64,000 nt of DNA from Homarus americanus (taxonomy: Eukaryota > Arthropoda > Malacostraca > Decapoda > Nephropidae). The stretch is taken from NCBI RefSeq assembly GCF_018991925.1, contig NW_024738608.1:3519905-3583904 (forward strand), written 5' to 3'. A model generated the notes under the pieces. It did no database searches and was not told the origin of the DNA. It saw only the letters and a list, made by a program, of their open reading frames with translations. Position 1 is the first letter of the stretch; every line of letters begins with the position of its first letter. Shown here piece by piece: positions 10,853 through 22,340 of the stretch. A program made the translations under genes and the position numbers.

Positions 10853-11135
10853 TTTAATTTTTGTTTGTTTACTTGTTTCTTTGTGTTTGTATATTTTTGT
10901 TTGTTTGTATTTGTTTTTGCTTGTGTTTCATGTTTGTTTTTGTTTGTTGTTTGTGTATTTGTTCTTGTTTGTACTGTTTTTTTGTGATTATTTGTGTGTT
11001 TGCTTATGTTTGTTTGTTTGTGTATATTTTTATTTTTGTATCTCTTTGTTTGTGTTTGTTTGTTTGCTTATAATTGATTTTGTTTGTATTGTTTTTCTTA
11101 GTCTTTGTTTGTCTGTTTGTTTACGTAGAAAACCT
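10853..11135. repeat. degenerate (TTTG)n tract
   Basis: TTTG and TTTGTG words make up nearly all of this T/G strand; no gene. Confidence 0.85.
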
Positions 11136-11179
11136 TCATTTAACAGACTGCAGGAGAAGTGAAACCTCCATCATGGCGA

Positions 11180-12465
11180 TACTGGTAGTAGTGGTAGGTG
11201 ATGGTAGTAATGGTGGTGGTGGTAGTGGTGGTAGTGGCAGTTGGACTAGTGGTAGCAGTGGTAGTAGCAGTGGTAGCGGTGGAAGTAGTGGTTAGTGGTG
11301 GTAGTGGTGGAGTAGGGGTAGTAATGGTGGTAGTTGTGGTGGTGGTGGTGGTGGTATCAGTGGTAGTCATAGTGGTGATAGTGGTGTTAGTGGTGATAGT
11401 GGTGTCAGTGGTGTCAGTGGTGTTAGTGGTAGTCATAGTGGTGATAGTGGTGATAGTGGTGTCAGTGGTAGTCATAGTGGTGATAGTGGTGTCAGTGGTA
11501 GTCATAGTGGTGTTAGTGGTGATAGTGGTGTCAGTGGTGATAGTGGTGATAGTGGTGATAGTGGTGATAGTGGTGTCAGTGGTAGTCATAGTGGTGATAG
11601 TGGTAGTCATAGTGGTGTTAGTGGTGATAGTGGTGATAGTGGTGATGAGTGGTGATGGTGGTGATGAGTGGTAGTCATAGTGGTGATGGTGATGATAGTG
11701 GTGATGGTGGTGATGGGGGTGTCAGTGGTAGTCATAGTGGTGATAGTGGTGTCAGTGGTGAGTCATAATGGTGTTAGTGATGGTGGTGATGAGTGGTGAT
11801 GGGGTGTCAATTGGTGATCATAGTGGTGATAGAGGTGTCAGTGGTAGTCATAGTGGTGATAGTGATGATAGTGGTGATAGTGGTTGATAGAGGTCGGTGG
11901 TAGTCATAGTGGTACGATAGTGAAATTGTCAGTGGTAGTCATGGTGGTGATAGTGATGATAGTGGTGATAGTGGTGATAGAGGTGTCAGTGGTAGTCATA
12001 ATTGGTGATGGGGTATCAGTGTGGTAGTCATGGTGGTGATAGTGATGTTGTGGTGATAGTAATTTGATAGGGGGTGTCAGTGGTAGTGTAGTGGTGATAG
12101 AGGTGTCGTGGTAGTCATAGTGGTGATAGTGATGATGAGTGGTGATGAGTGGTGATAGAGGGGTGTCGGTGGTAGTCATAGTGGTGATAGTGGTGTCAGT
12201 GGTAGTCATAGTGGTGTTAGTGATGATAGTGGTGATAGTGGTGATAGAGGTGTCAGTGGTAGTCATAGTGGTGATAGTGGTGATAGTGGTAGTCATAGTG
12301 GTGATAGTGGTGTCAGTGGTAGTCATAGTGGTGTTAGTGATGATAGTGGTGATAGTGGTGATAGAGGTGTCAGTGGTAGTCATAGTGGTGATAGAGGTGT
12401 CAGTGGTAGTCATAGTGGTGATAGAGGTGTCAGTGGTAGTCATAGTGGTGATAGTGGTGATAGGT
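11180..12465. repeat. (GGTGAT/GGTAGT)n minisatellite
   Basis: About 1.3 kb of GGT-GAT, GGT-AGT and GGT-GTC triplets, often ordered as a 30-bp composite containing AGTGGTAGTCATAGTGGTG. The ends (11340-11640, 12170-12465) are regular; the centre (11640-12160) is full of single-base indels. The poly Val/Ile and Thr/Ser frames are artefacts. Confidence 0.95.
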
Positions 12466-12589
12466 ATGGCTGCCCCTGCCAGCTCCACATACTGTAATTG
12501 TAAAATAAAATCAGCGGTGCCGCAGCTTCATTCAATAAACTATTTAATCAACATGTACAACTTTTTAATTGGCATAATTACAGTGTATG

Positions 12590-12591
12590 TC

Positions 12592-12627
<36 letters not shown>

Positions 12628-12720
12628 TGTAGGATAGCTTGTCTTCAAGTAGTAGCTGTTCTGTTAATTAATGTATGTATGTATGTATGTATGTATGGAG
12701 CTTTCGTTCTAAACACGATC

Positions 12721-12769
<49 letters not shown>

Positions 12770-12806
12770 CCTTTCTCGCTTTTACACACACACACACACA
12801 CACATC
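12590..12806. repeat. cluster of four microsatellites
   Basis: (TG)n at 12597-12627, (TATG)n at 12670-12697, (AAT)n at 12719-12768 and (CA)n at 12785-12805. The sequence before them (12500-12560) has CTTCATTCAATAAAC, similar to the AATAAA-bearing ends of the non-LTR family near 34 kb; too short to call. Confidence 0.9.
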
Positions 12807-12860
12807 ACACGTGTCCCCCTAAAAAAATACAAATACAAATAAAAAAAGACCCAAATTCTC

Positions 12861-12945
12861 AGTGAGAGGTAGGAGGGCGTCCGTGAGAGGTAGGAGGGCG
12901 TCCGTGAGAGGTTGGAGGGCGTCCGTGAGAGGTAGGAGGCCGTCT
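12861..12945. repeat. 21-bp repeat, four units
   Basis: Four copies of GTGAGAGGTAGGAGGGCGTCC. Being in frame, it yields a repeated GRPPTSH peptide on the minus strand, which is not evidence of a gene. Confidence 0.9.
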
Positions 12946-13079
12946 TGTTGGGTCATGATCTGGACACAATGGTGGGGTGAGGCGCGAGGTTTGCGTGGCT
13001 GGTCGCTGTAAATTGTTCATGTAATTACAGTGTGTCTTGGGACCTCCTACTGTTGGCCTTTTGCTAATGGCGCATAATG

Positions 13080-13600
13080 ATATCACTTTTTGGGGTATTG
13101 GGATTTTTTCGTGAAGGGTCAGATTTTTTTTTATTTTGGCATGATTGCATTGGGTGGGCGGATTTTTGTGAGGATGGGTCAGATTTTTTTCGTTGGGTCA
13201 GATTTTTTTGGGGGAGAATAACAGATTTTTGGGGGTTTTTTAAGGATGGGTGGATTAACCGATTATTTCTAAGGGTGGGCTGATTTTATTTTTTTAATGG
13301 CAGATTTTCGTGGGTTAAGTTTTGGTGAGAAACAGATTTGGGGGGGAAAATTTGAGAGTTCACATTATTATTATTATTATTATTATTATTATCCTACCCT
13401 CCCATTCCACACATGAGAACTGTATATAGCATATTAAATTCTCTCTCTCTCTTTCTGTATAACTCGTATAACAATCATAGAGAGAGAGAAAGAATATAAG
13501 AGAAACAGACACAAAAGAGAGAGAGAGAGAGAGACAAACAGACAGACAGACAGAGAGACAGAGAGACAGGAGTAAGCTGTGGACTGAACGAACAGAGGCT
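13080..13600. repeat. G/T degenerate repeat and simple repeats
   Basis: Loose repeats of GGGTCAGATTTTTTT (13115-13345), then (TTA)n at 13364-13391, TC, GA and GACA tracts to 13570. A TACGTAC-rich patch lies at 13643-13745. Confidence 0.7.
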
Positions 13601-13769
13601 ATACCAGTGTTGTGAATAACTTACAAAGGTTAACTGCTTCCCATGTACGTATACCTTTCCATGTACGTACACAAACTCCTACGTACAGTCTTCTAGTTCT
13701 ACGTACACTGTAACCATGTACACTGCCCCACCCCCCCTACGTACGATCACCAACTGACGCTGTTTCCAT

Positions 13770-13773
<4 letters not shown>

Positions 13774-13823
<50 letters not shown>

Positions 13824-13977
13824 GATGAAACACTAAACAAACAAACAAACAATTTATTTATACCCACACTCTATCTAAACAAACACAAACCAACACTAAA
13901 CAAACAAACAAACAATTTATTTATCCCACACTCTATCTAAACAAACACAAACCAACACTAAACAAACAAACAAACCT
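13774..13977. repeat. (TC)n then 63-bp tandem repeat
   Basis: A 46-bp TC run is followed by two full and one partial copies of a unit of about 63 bp containing ACTAAACAAACAAACAAAC and CCACACTCTATCTAAAC. Confidence 0.9.
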
Positions 13978-14109
13978 CACGATTACTCCAAACAAGAGTA
14001 AATACACTTAAGTTAAGCTGTGATCAGTTGTTGGTGTACACATTACTAAACGACCCAGCAAACACACATACTTGTACATAACATAAACACATACATACAC
14101 TCACACATA

Positions 14110-14317
14110 CACATACTACAAAACACACACACACACATACTATAAAAACACACACACACACACATACTATAAAACACACACACACACACACACACACACC
14201 AACACACCTGCAACACACACACACACAACACACACACGCACACACACACACTGCAAAACGCACACACACAACACACACACACACACATAAAAACACACAC
14301 ACACAGACACACATCAC

Positions 14318-14352
<35 letters not shown>

Positions 14353-14433
14353 TCACAACACCACACACACACACACATACCATAAACACACACACATACA
14401 ACATACACACACACACACACACACACACACCAC

Positions 14434-14474
<41 letters not shown>

Positions 14475-14531
14475 CAACACACACACACACACACACCCTC
14501 ACAAAAAACACACACACACACACACACTACA

Positions 14532-14568
<37 letters not shown>

Positions 14569-14600
14569 TACAACACACACACACACACACACACCACATA

Positions 14601-14651
<51 letters not shown>

Positions 14652-14670
14652 CAAATACACACACACACTA

Positions 14671-14705
<35 letters not shown>

Positions 14706-14826
14706 CACACACACACACACACACACACACTACAAAAAATACACACACACACACACACATACACACACACACACACGCACGCACACACACACGCACGCAC
14801 GCACGCACACACACACACACACACAC
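14110..14826. repeat. long interrupted (CA)n block
   Basis: About 700 bp of CA interrupted by TACTACAAAA-like spacers. Cys/Val frames on the minus strand are artefacts. Confidence 0.95.
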
Positions 14827-14935
14827 TCACATAGTTGGCCGGAGTTTTAATTGTTGTTAACTTCTGATAAAAATTCCTCCCGTATTTCCATCAATGATTT
14901 TTTCTATTGTAATTGTATAGAGTTGAGTCAGTGTG

Positions 14936-15052
<117 letters not shown>

Positions 15053-15059
15053 AGCTAAA

Positions 15060-15440
15060 TAAAGGTACAGATCTATGTATTGAGTTATATATTATGTTGT
15101 ATCTTGTTATAAAGATGCTATATCAAGTAAAGTATACTGTACTACCTGTATTTAATATATATTTTTATATTGGATTGGGCAAGTTATTTTAGAACTGTGA
15201 TATCGATATCGTTGTTGCGATATTATACTTGTATTTCTCTATTTCAACAATTACAGTCATTAAACAATTAAAATTATTTCATACACTACACAAAAAAATT
15301 AGTTAAAGTGAGAAACAGTCGTAGGAACTATTTTATTTATCCAGTGAGTCAGTTACCTTTGATGATTCTGCTATTTGTCCGGCATTTGTTCTGATTTATC
15401 GAGGGAGGCAAGGTTCGATTAGGTTAGGTTACTTAAGTTT
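15060..15440. other. AT-rich unique DNA
   Basis: No splice-bounded frame found. A single AGGTTAGGTTA motif sits at 15419-15430. Confidence 0.5.
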
Positions 15441-15444
15441 ATTA

Positions 15445-15518
15445 ATGTTATGTTATGTTGTTATGTTATGTTATGTTATGTTATGTTGTTATGTTATGTT
15501 AGGTTAGCTTATGTTATG
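15445..15518. repeat. (TTATG)n, TTAGG-like pentamer
   Basis: About 13 TTATG units with TTGTTATG slips and one GTTAGGTTAG. TTATG differs from TTAGG by one base. Confidence 0.9.
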
Positions 15519-16454
15519 AGCCTCAAGCAACCAGAGCGAACGCTGGACAAATAGTGAAAGTAAAGCCCCATGATCGGATAACTAACTACTGCCTATGTGT
15601 TTTTATTATTTTTCATCAATATCACCAAGTTCTCTATAAAAAGATAAGTATTAACCTGTCAATCTATAGTTTGTTCAGAGAAAAACAAATTCCTAATATT
15701 ATTCTTATATTATTATAGTTTTTGTTGACACAGTTTGTGTTTGAGAAACCAACATAGTGAAGGCTTTTATAGTACCCGCTGTTCCCATTTCCTTTAATAT
15801 AAACGTAATCACTAGGATGTGTAAAGCCGATTCAGTTCACCTTATTATATTCAAAGCTATTGTTCGGTTCTTTTATTAGTTTTAAAGTATATATTTCAAC
15901 TTTTATACTCGTGAAAGACTTCCGAGAAAAGGTTAAACGGAATAAAATTTGAGAAGAATGCAAAGGACCATGTTGACCGAGAAGCAACGGACATGAGAGG
16001 TGCAGGGACAATGCAAATTTCACATCATCGTTCTTTCCTGAGCGTCAAAATAAGAAAACAGGTCAGTTGATTATTATCTTGAACTCGTAACTGTAGCTTA
16101 ATTTGTCTAAAGGTGTGTATGTGTGTAATTTCCTTGTTTTTGTTGTTGTTACTAATCACGGTCGAGGTAACATACACGGTAGTACGCCATATTGAGTCTA
16201 TTTTACTTATATGTAATCTACTACTTCACTTACTTTTAATCTATTAATTTACTTACTTGTATATAATACTTTACTTACTTTTTAATCTATCATCCTCGTC
16301 ACTTACCAGCTAAGTTAACGGGACACACAGTAAGTTAACACACACACACTATAAGCAAGTACTGGGGATCTACAGTACAGCAGTAAACGAGCTTTTGTTC
16401 GTACGAAATGTGAGCTCGAGAGGATATGGGATTAAAATATATATTACTATTACT
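15519..16454. other. AT-rich unique DNA, no gene found
   Basis: No canonical exon was recognised. The minus frame at 15832-16023 has no usable splice borders. Confidence 0.5.
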
Positions 16455-16462
16455 CTCTAGGC

Positions 16463-16720
16463 CAGGGGTTCTTAACCTGGGGTCCATGGATGGGCTTCAG
16501 GGGGTCCGTGAAGGTCAGATAAAAATTTAACATTTATATTCACTACACTTTGTGTATGTCATACACTGTATGAGGCAATGAACTTTCAATAAAATAAAGT
16601 ATATTCATTGCATGCAAAGTTGTGTTTATGTGCTTATGTGCATTTTCCTAGGGAGGGGGTCCATAGCTTTCACCAGACTCTCAAAGGGGTCCGTGACTCA
16701 TAAGAGGTTAAGAACCACTG
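16463..16720. mobile_element. non-autonomous hAT transposon (MITE)
   Basis: Seen: 258-bp element beginning CAGGGGTTCTTAACCT and ending AGGTTAAGAACCACTG, inverted termini that match at 15 of 16 positions. The 8-bp sequence CTCTAGGC occurs directly on both sides (16455-16462 and 16721-16728). Known: hAT elements make 8-bp target duplications, and this terminal sequence resembles the Charlie/MER5 type; a central TA in the duplication fits Buster-type hATs. There is no transposase frame, so it must have moved with enzyme from elsewhere. The intact duplication suggests a fairly recent insertion. An ATT microsatellite begins directly after the right duplication. Confidence 0.9.
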
Positions 16721-16728
16721 CTCTAGGC

Positions 16729-16793
<65 letters not shown>
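16729..16793. repeat. (ATT)n microsatellite
   Basis: About 22 ATT units starting one base after the hAT target duplication. Confidence 0.95.
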
Positions 16794-16794
<1 letters not shown>

Positions 16795-17091
16795 AAAATC
16801 AAACATTAATATAAACTTGAATTACGATAAATTAACGAAAAATCTCATTGTATGGTAAAGAAATATCGATTAATTATTAAGATATAACAAGGTATTATAA
16901 TAAGAAGTTGATTCCTCTTAATGCTGCGGTATTTTTTGTGTGAGGTCAGGTGTGTGTCAGGACCTTAAGTTATTTCATCTGACGCTTAAACACCCTAACG
17001 CTAACCTAACCTACGTGCTATTCCAGACAAGATTTACAATATATGTTTATTATTGAATGTTATCACGAGTTTAACAAGCTGTTTGGGACAG

Positions 17092-17205
17092 ACAGACAGA
17101 CAGACAGAGATAGATAGATAGATAGATAGATAGAAAACAAAACGATACCTTATGCACACGCACTCACACACGCACGCACACACACACACACACACACACA
17201 CAAAA
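17092..17205. repeat. (CAGA)n, (TAGA)n and (CA)n
   Basis: Tetranucleotide runs at 17092-17134 and a CA run at 17155-17203. A short CCTAACCTAACC motif lies at 17003-17013. Confidence 0.9.
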
Positions 17206-17412
17206 CTTAACATTATTATCATACTGCTCACATAAGACTCCATCATACATAAGGCTCAGTATGATAATAGAGAAACTTAATAATATGAGATAAAGTTAGA
17301 TGGACAAGGAGAAAGTTTAGAAAGTTTGGCAGAAAGTTGACGATTTAAGTTAAGTGATATTGAAGCGCATTTTCTACTAGTTAATTTGGATATGAAGATT
17401 CCCGGAGTGGTG

Positions 17413-18078
17413 ATGTGAGTGTGGGGGTGTGGGAGAGTGTGTGGGGGTGTGGGAGAGTGTGTGGGGGTGTGGGAGAGTGTGTGGGGGTGTGGGAGTGTGT
17501 GTGGGGGTGTGGGGAGAGTGTGTGGGGTGTGGGGAGTGTGTGGGGGTGTGGGGAGGTGTGTGGAGGTGTGGGAGGTGTGTGTGGGGTGTGGGAGAGTGTG
17601 TGGCCAGGGGGTGTGGGGGGGGTGTGTGGGGGTGTGGGAGGGGTGTGTGGGGTGTGGGGAGAGTGTGTGGGGTGTGGGAGAGTGTGTGGGGATGTGGGGA
17701 GGAGGTGTGTGGGGGTTTGGAGTGTGTGGGGGTGTGGGGAGAGTGTGTGTGGGGGGGTGTGGGGAGTGTGTGGGGATGTGGAAGAGTGTGGGGTGTGGGG
17801 AGGAGGTGTGTGGAATTTGTGGGAGGGGTGTGGGGATGTGGGGAGAATGTGGGGATGTGGGGAAGTGTGTGGGGGTGTGGGAGAGTGTGTGGGGTGTGCT
17901 GGGAGGGGGTGTGTGGGGGTGTGGGGGAAGTGTGTGAAGTGTGGAAAAGAGTGTGCAGGGGTGTGGGGAGAAATAGTAGTAGGGGTGTGGGAGGGGTGCA
18001 TGTGTGGTGGTGTGGGGTATGTGTGGGGATGTGGGAGAGTGTGTGGGGGTGTGGGAGAGTGTGTGGGTGTGTGTGATA
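17413..18078. repeat. GT-rich minisatellite
   Basis: Units of about 18-19 bp with GTGTGTGGGGGTGTGGGAGA, strongly G/T strand-biased for 660 bp. Frames are open on both strands (Gly/Val/Cys and His/Thr/Pro) and are artefacts. Confidence 0.95.
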
Positions 18079-18092
18079 GATCGATTGATAGA

Positions 18093-18212
18093 ATGAAGAA
18101 GAAGAAGAAGAAGAAGAAGAACAGGAGGAAGAGGAAAAAGAAGAAGAAGAAGAAAAAGAAGAGCAGGAGGAGGAGGAGGAGGAGGAGGAAGAGGAAGAAG
18201 GAGGAAGGGCAG
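18093..18212. repeat. (GAA)n/(GGA)n purine tract
   Basis: Pure purine strand of GAA passing to GGA triplets; potential triplex former. Confidence 0.95.
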
Positions 18213-18257
18213 AATCATGCGAAGAAAATGGTGGCCACTGCATACTGGCGAGGGCGA

Positions 18258-18628
18258 GGCTGATGGAGGAGTGTTGGCAGCTAGCAGAGCATGGCAGACA
18301 CCCTCGTGGCCAGCAGACACCAGCAGACACCCTCGTATCCAGGAGACACCAGCAGACAGCACCAGCAGACACCCTCGTATCCAGGAGACACCAGCAGACA
18401 GCACCATCAGACACCCTTTTAGCCAGCAGACATCAGCAGCAGACACCCCCATAGCCATCAAGCAGCAGCAGATGCCCCCGTAGCCAGCAGACATCACCAG
18501 CAGATAACCTCGTAGTCAGCAGACAGCACCAGCAGATACCCTCATAGCCAGCAGACAACCTCGTAACCAGGAGACAGCACCAGCAGACAGCTGCGTAGCA
18601 GACAGACCACGGCAGACAGCAGACTGGC
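18258..18628. repeat. 21/42-bp minisatellite
   Basis: Imperfect units containing ACCAGCAGACACCCTCGTA and CCAGGAGACACCAGCAGAC, about 16 of them, gradually diverging to the right. Confidence 0.85.
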
Positions 18629-18639
18629 TCTAATTTCTT

Positions 18640-19500
18640 AGCCCATTTCATAAACGCTTAATGTTGTTCAAACCCTATTTCTGTGTCCTATTTACCCACT
18701 CATCCCTATTTTCGTAACCTATTTACCCCTATTTTCGCGTCTTATATTCCTATTAATTCCTATTTTCGTGCTGTGTTCACCTATTAATCCCATTTAAAAC
18801 CCCGTCTCAAATTAAATCTCCACCTTATTTTCTTAACTACACTCAGTTCACCCAATTTAACTCTCCAATTTTTGGCTTAGTTCACCCATTAACCCAATTT
18901 AACGCTCCAATTGTCTTGATTTACCTATTAAAGTCTATTTTACAACCCCAATTTGATTGCTCTGAAATCTTCCCAATTTTATGAATTTATTTCTGAAGTT
19001 AAATGTAATTGTTCTCCTCTGGGTCCACTTTAAAATGGGGTGTAATTTATTTTCATGATATTCAACAATTTATTTCCCTGATACCAATGCATGAAAATAG
19101 GAAGAGTTGATATATACATAAGAATAGAAATAGGTAAACTATGAATATAACGAAATAGGTAAAAATGTGAGTATAAAGTATAGGAAACTGGTGAAAAAAA
19201 TAGGAGTAAAGAAAGAAAAATAGTAAAATTGATGAAAAATTAGGAATATATAGACAAATAATAAAAACTCGTGAAAAATAGGAATATAGACAAAAATAGG
19301 AAAATTGGTGAAAATTGGGAGTATAGAGAAAAAATTGCGAAATTTGTGAAAAAATTTGAATATCGAGAGAAATAACGAAATTGGTGACAAAATACGCACA
19401 TAGAAATAAGCAAAATAGCGAAATTGGTGACAAAATCGAAATATATAGAAAAAATAGCCAAAAATAGAGGAAAAATACGCATATAGAAATAGGCAAAATA
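18640..19500. repeat. decayed AATAGG-word repeat
   Basis: CCTATTTTCGT/CCTATTAAT words (18660-18800) and, on the other strand, AAAAATAGGAATATA and AAATTGGTGAAAA words with a loose spacing near 40 bp (19090-19500). It looks like an old tandem repeat. Phe/Ile-rich minus frames here are not called as genes. Confidence 0.5.
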
Positions 19501-19769
19501 TAAGAGATCTCTAAGACAAGGAGGCATAAGCGTCATCCTTGGTGGCAATAGAGTGCTATGTTTAGGAGGCGGTAGACTTGGTTTTACTGTACAAGTCATT
19601 GAAGAAACGACCCTTATTGCCTTCAGGCTTTACACGGCTACTACCCAGGCCCTTTACCTGTCACTTTATGTTGTGGGATTGGGGTGTTGGGGGGGTCTCT
19701 CTCTCTGACACCATTAAAATATCAAAGACTCGTTCACAAAAAGAGAAAAAACATTGTCATTTACGCATC

Positions 19770-19915
19770 TCCTCCTCCTCTCTCCTCCTCCTCCCTCCTC
19801 CTCCTCCCTCCTCCTCTCCCTCCTCTCTCCTCCTCTTTCTCCCCCTCCCTTCTCCCTCTCCGCCTCCTCCTCCTCCTACCTCCTCTTCTCCCTCCGTCTC
19901 CTCCTCTCCTCCTTG
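19770..19915. repeat. (CTC)n pyrimidine tract
   Basis: About 145 bp of CTC/CCT with few purines. Confidence 0.9.
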
Positions 19916-20016
19916 GGAGTAGTGAGGGAACGAAAACAACACAACTTGGATCAGACCTCGACTCTACTGTAGTGTTGTGGTAGTGAGTGGTGAGTGGTGG
20001 TGGTGGTTTTGTAGTG

Positions 20017-20066
20017 GTATGTATGTATGTATGTATGTATGTACATGTGTCAGTGCACATATATAG

Positions 20067-20115
<49 letters not shown>

Positions 20116-20116
20116 T
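20017..20116. repeat. (TATG)n and (TG)n
   Basis: TATG run at 20019-20043 and TG run at 20070-20113, just left of a candidate minus-strand exon. Confidence 0.9.
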
Positions 20117-20137
20117 GTGTGTGTACAGTACTCCCAC

Positions 20138-20190
20138 CTGCTGTGTCCACCATCCTGTCGGGTAAACAGTTCATGACAGCCTCAAGACAG
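20138..20190 (-). CDS. candidate coding exon (second of two)
   Basis: Seen: on the minus strand a 53-base segment runs from acceptor-like ATACACCAG| (weak pyrimidine tract, but a CTTACTAC branch-like word upstream) to CAG|GTGGGAGT. In the frame that continues from the upstream candidate exon (20405-20455) it reads CLEAVMNCLPDRMVDTA. If no splice is assumed, the open frame extends further up as YYREKIYTS. The residues are amphipathic with two Cys. Both exons contain the words MVDT. The segment lies between TG and CA/CT microsatellites. The family is not recognised, and the weak acceptor is the main doubt. Confidence 0.25.
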
Positions 20191-20224
20191 CTGGTGTATA
20201 TCTTCTCTCGGTAGTAAGAGCCGG

Positions 20225-20226
<2 letters not shown>

Positions 20227-20273
<47 letters not shown>

Positions 20274-20292
20274 CTCTCTCTCTCTCTCTCTA
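20227..20292. repeat. (CA)n and (CT)n
   Basis: CA run to 20270 followed directly by CT to 20291. Confidence 0.95.
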
Positions 20293-20404
20293 GGAAAACG
20301 TCTAGGTGAGCGATCGTCCGCCTGGCGTAGGACGCTAAATATTACAATGTTACAGTGGCCATAATATATAGAGCACCCGGGGCCACCCAGCTGTCAGTGG
20401 GTAC

Positions 20405-20455
20405 CTGTCTTCACAGTTGAGGAAGTGAAGGTGGTCGAGTACAGTGTCCACCATA
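20405..20455 (-). CDS. candidate coding exon (first of two)
   Basis: Seen: minus-strand acceptor GGCCACTTCTTCAG| followed by 51 bases and a donor GAAGACAG|GTACCC. In the open frame it reads MVDTVLDHLHFLNCED plus two bases. The phase (two bases left over) fits the 20138-20190 segment, which starts with the one base needed, so the joined peptide would continue ...NCED-S-CLEAV... across a 214-bp intron. Cys spacing in the joined peptide is C-x3-C-x6-C. The exon is small, so chance cannot be excluded. No product proposed. Confidence 0.28.
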
Positions 20456-20639
20456 CTGAAGAAGTGGCCTTAGTCTACAGTGTACAGTACAGTACTATAC
20501 CCAGACCCACCGCCACACACAGACCGTCTTGAGATAGAGAACACAAGATAACTACACACACTAACGGTGGACACTTTTGTAAACCTATTGATTAAGGTTA
20601 AGTGAGAAACTGTAATAAATACAAGAATATTAACAACTA

Positions 20640-20786
20640 AAATTATACTACTACTATTAATAATAATAATAGCAATATAATAATAAAACAAAAATAATAG
20701 TATTAGGAATAGTAACAACAATAATAATAATAATAATAGCAATATAATAATAAGAAGAAAATAATAGTATTAGGAATAATAACAAA

Positions 20787-20823
<37 letters not shown>

Positions 20824-21276
20824 GCAATATAATAATAAGATAAAAATAATAGTATTAGGAATAGTAACAACAATAATAATAATAATAATAATTATTTGTG
20901 TATAAAAAGCAATATAATATATAGTTATAAGATAATATATTAGTATTGTAATAGTAACAATAATAATAATAATGTTTATAATAAGGATATATATATGGAA
21001 TAGTAACAATAATAAAATATGTGATATTAGTAATTATAATGTAATATTAATAATATTAGTAGTAGTTAAAGTGATAATAATCAGTAGAGTGTGTGTTAAT
21101 AATAATGTAAGAATAATAATAATATTGTTGGTAGGTTGTAATTTTTATGTGTGTGTAATAATAATAATTTTAGTAATAATAACAATCATAATAATAATAA
21201 TAATAAGTAAGAAAATAATAATAATAGTATTAGTAATAATAATAAAATAATAATATTAATATGAATAATTTTAGTA

Positions 21277-21322
<46 letters not shown>
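20640..21322. repeat. long degenerate (AAT)n region
   Basis: Nearly 700 bp of AAT with interruptions. A composite word near 65 bp (AGCAATATAATAATAAGA plus ATAGTATTAGGAATAGTAAC) is repeated three times at 20670-20870, so it is part simple repeat, part tandem. Confidence 0.85.
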
Positions 21323-21324
<2 letters not shown>

Positions 21325-21492
21325 CGACTCAAACTTTAGTTTTAATTCCATAAAAACCACTGGCGTTATTTCCTCCAGGAATTTCATATCTTGGTAAGTT
21401 TCCACTGGTGACTATATTTCAACATGTTCTTATTATGAATCAATTGAATGGAATTTTATATTTTATCAACTGTAATTTTGTTTTATGTTTCG

Positions 21493-21606
21493 TTATCGGG
21501 ATTTTGTTTCATTATATTTTATGCTGTGGGATTTTCTTTGGTGAGCGGGGGCCGGGTTTGTGCGGCTAGACCGTGTCGCTGTGACCCCCGACCATGACGC
21601 CGCCAT
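21493..21606 (-). CDS. small open frame in a GC patch
   Basis: A GC-rich patch (21541-21610) in AT-rich DNA holds a minus-strand ATGGCGGCG start at 21606. It opens 37 codons (MAASWSGVTATRSSRTNPAP and then AHQRKSHSIKYNETKSR) before a stop at 21493-21495. The start context is TCTATGG. The second half runs into AT-rich DNA, so if real it may be an exon end with an unseen donor. Weak. Confidence 0.15.
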   Translation of the reverse strand: MAASWSGVTATRSSRTNPAPAHQRKSHSIKYNETKSR

Positions 21607-21639
21607 AGACCGACTAAAACCAACACAGAGTTGTAAAAT

Positions 21640-22190
21640 AAATAAACATTAGTGAATCTTAGATTTCTGTACATATTGGTATTAGTCAAAATGTATTGAA
21701 ATTCTTATAAAACTCTGGAAATTTGGGGATATCTGGAATTTTGAAGCGTGTGGGAAGAATTTAGAGCGAGGAAATAGTTTATGTGGATTAGTAGATGTTA
21801 TACGCTACTGGAATTATTAACAAACTCTGAGAATTTGGGGGGAGTCGTAGCGAGAACTGAGACCCGTGCTATATACTGTACATGATCAAGATTCAGAATT
21901 ATTATATAAGCTATATTGTTTTATACGTTTGTTATAAAATATTAGTACTTATGACATACAAATTCATATACTGTTACATAAAAATGATCCTATATAGACA
22001 ACAATTTCAATTATCCCCCCAAAATATATTTAAATTATTTCCTCCCTCCCCCAAAAAAAAAAATAATGAGTTAAAAGTTATTAAAAAGTATTTTTATTAT
22101 GACAAAGAAACAAATTAGGCGTCATTATTCTACAAAAAAAAGACTTTGGATATTGGCGGGAAACACTGACTTATTTAATCCTGGAATCCA
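21640..22190. other. AT-rich DNA, no gene found
   Basis: AT-rich and poly-A containing; no splice-bounded frame or mobile element seen. Confidence 0.5.
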
Positions 22191-22196
22191 TCTTTA

Positions 22197-22270
22197 TGTC
22201 GTAGGTTAGTGAGTCAGTTAGATACGTCCTCACACCTCCAGTTAAGGTGAGAAACTAACGTGAGAACCAC
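22197..22270 (+). repeat. detached copy of the 23.3 kb diverged repeat
   Basis: GTCGTAGGTTAGTGAGTCAG onward with TCCTCACACCTCCAGTTAAG resembles the diverged units at 23284-23500, from which it is separated by the retroelement and its AGT tracts. Confidence 0.4.
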
Positions 22271-22287
22271 TGACGACTAATCTAAGT

Positions 22288-22340
22288 GAGCTGTAGTAGT
22301 AGTAGTAGTAGTAGTAGCTGCATTAAAGTAGTAGTAGTTT
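22288..22340. repeat. (AGT)n left of the retroelement
   Basis: AGT run, then AGCTGCATTAA, then a second short AGT run that joins the coding remnant. The mirror arrangement, AGT run, GAGCTGTATAA, AGT run, is found on the right side at 23098-23178. Confidence 0.9.

Noticed and set aside
14024..14830. 268-codon Cys/Val frame
   Set aside because: Translation of CA/TG dinucleotide repeats.
17277..18497. 406-codon minus frame, His/Pro/Thr-rich
   Set aside because: Translation of the GT-rich minisatellite, the GAA tract and the 21/42-bp repeat.
19240..19599. 119-codon minus frame beginning with a Pro-rich part
   Set aside because: Most of it is translation of the decayed AATAGG repeat; the Pro-rich start has no splice or promoter support.
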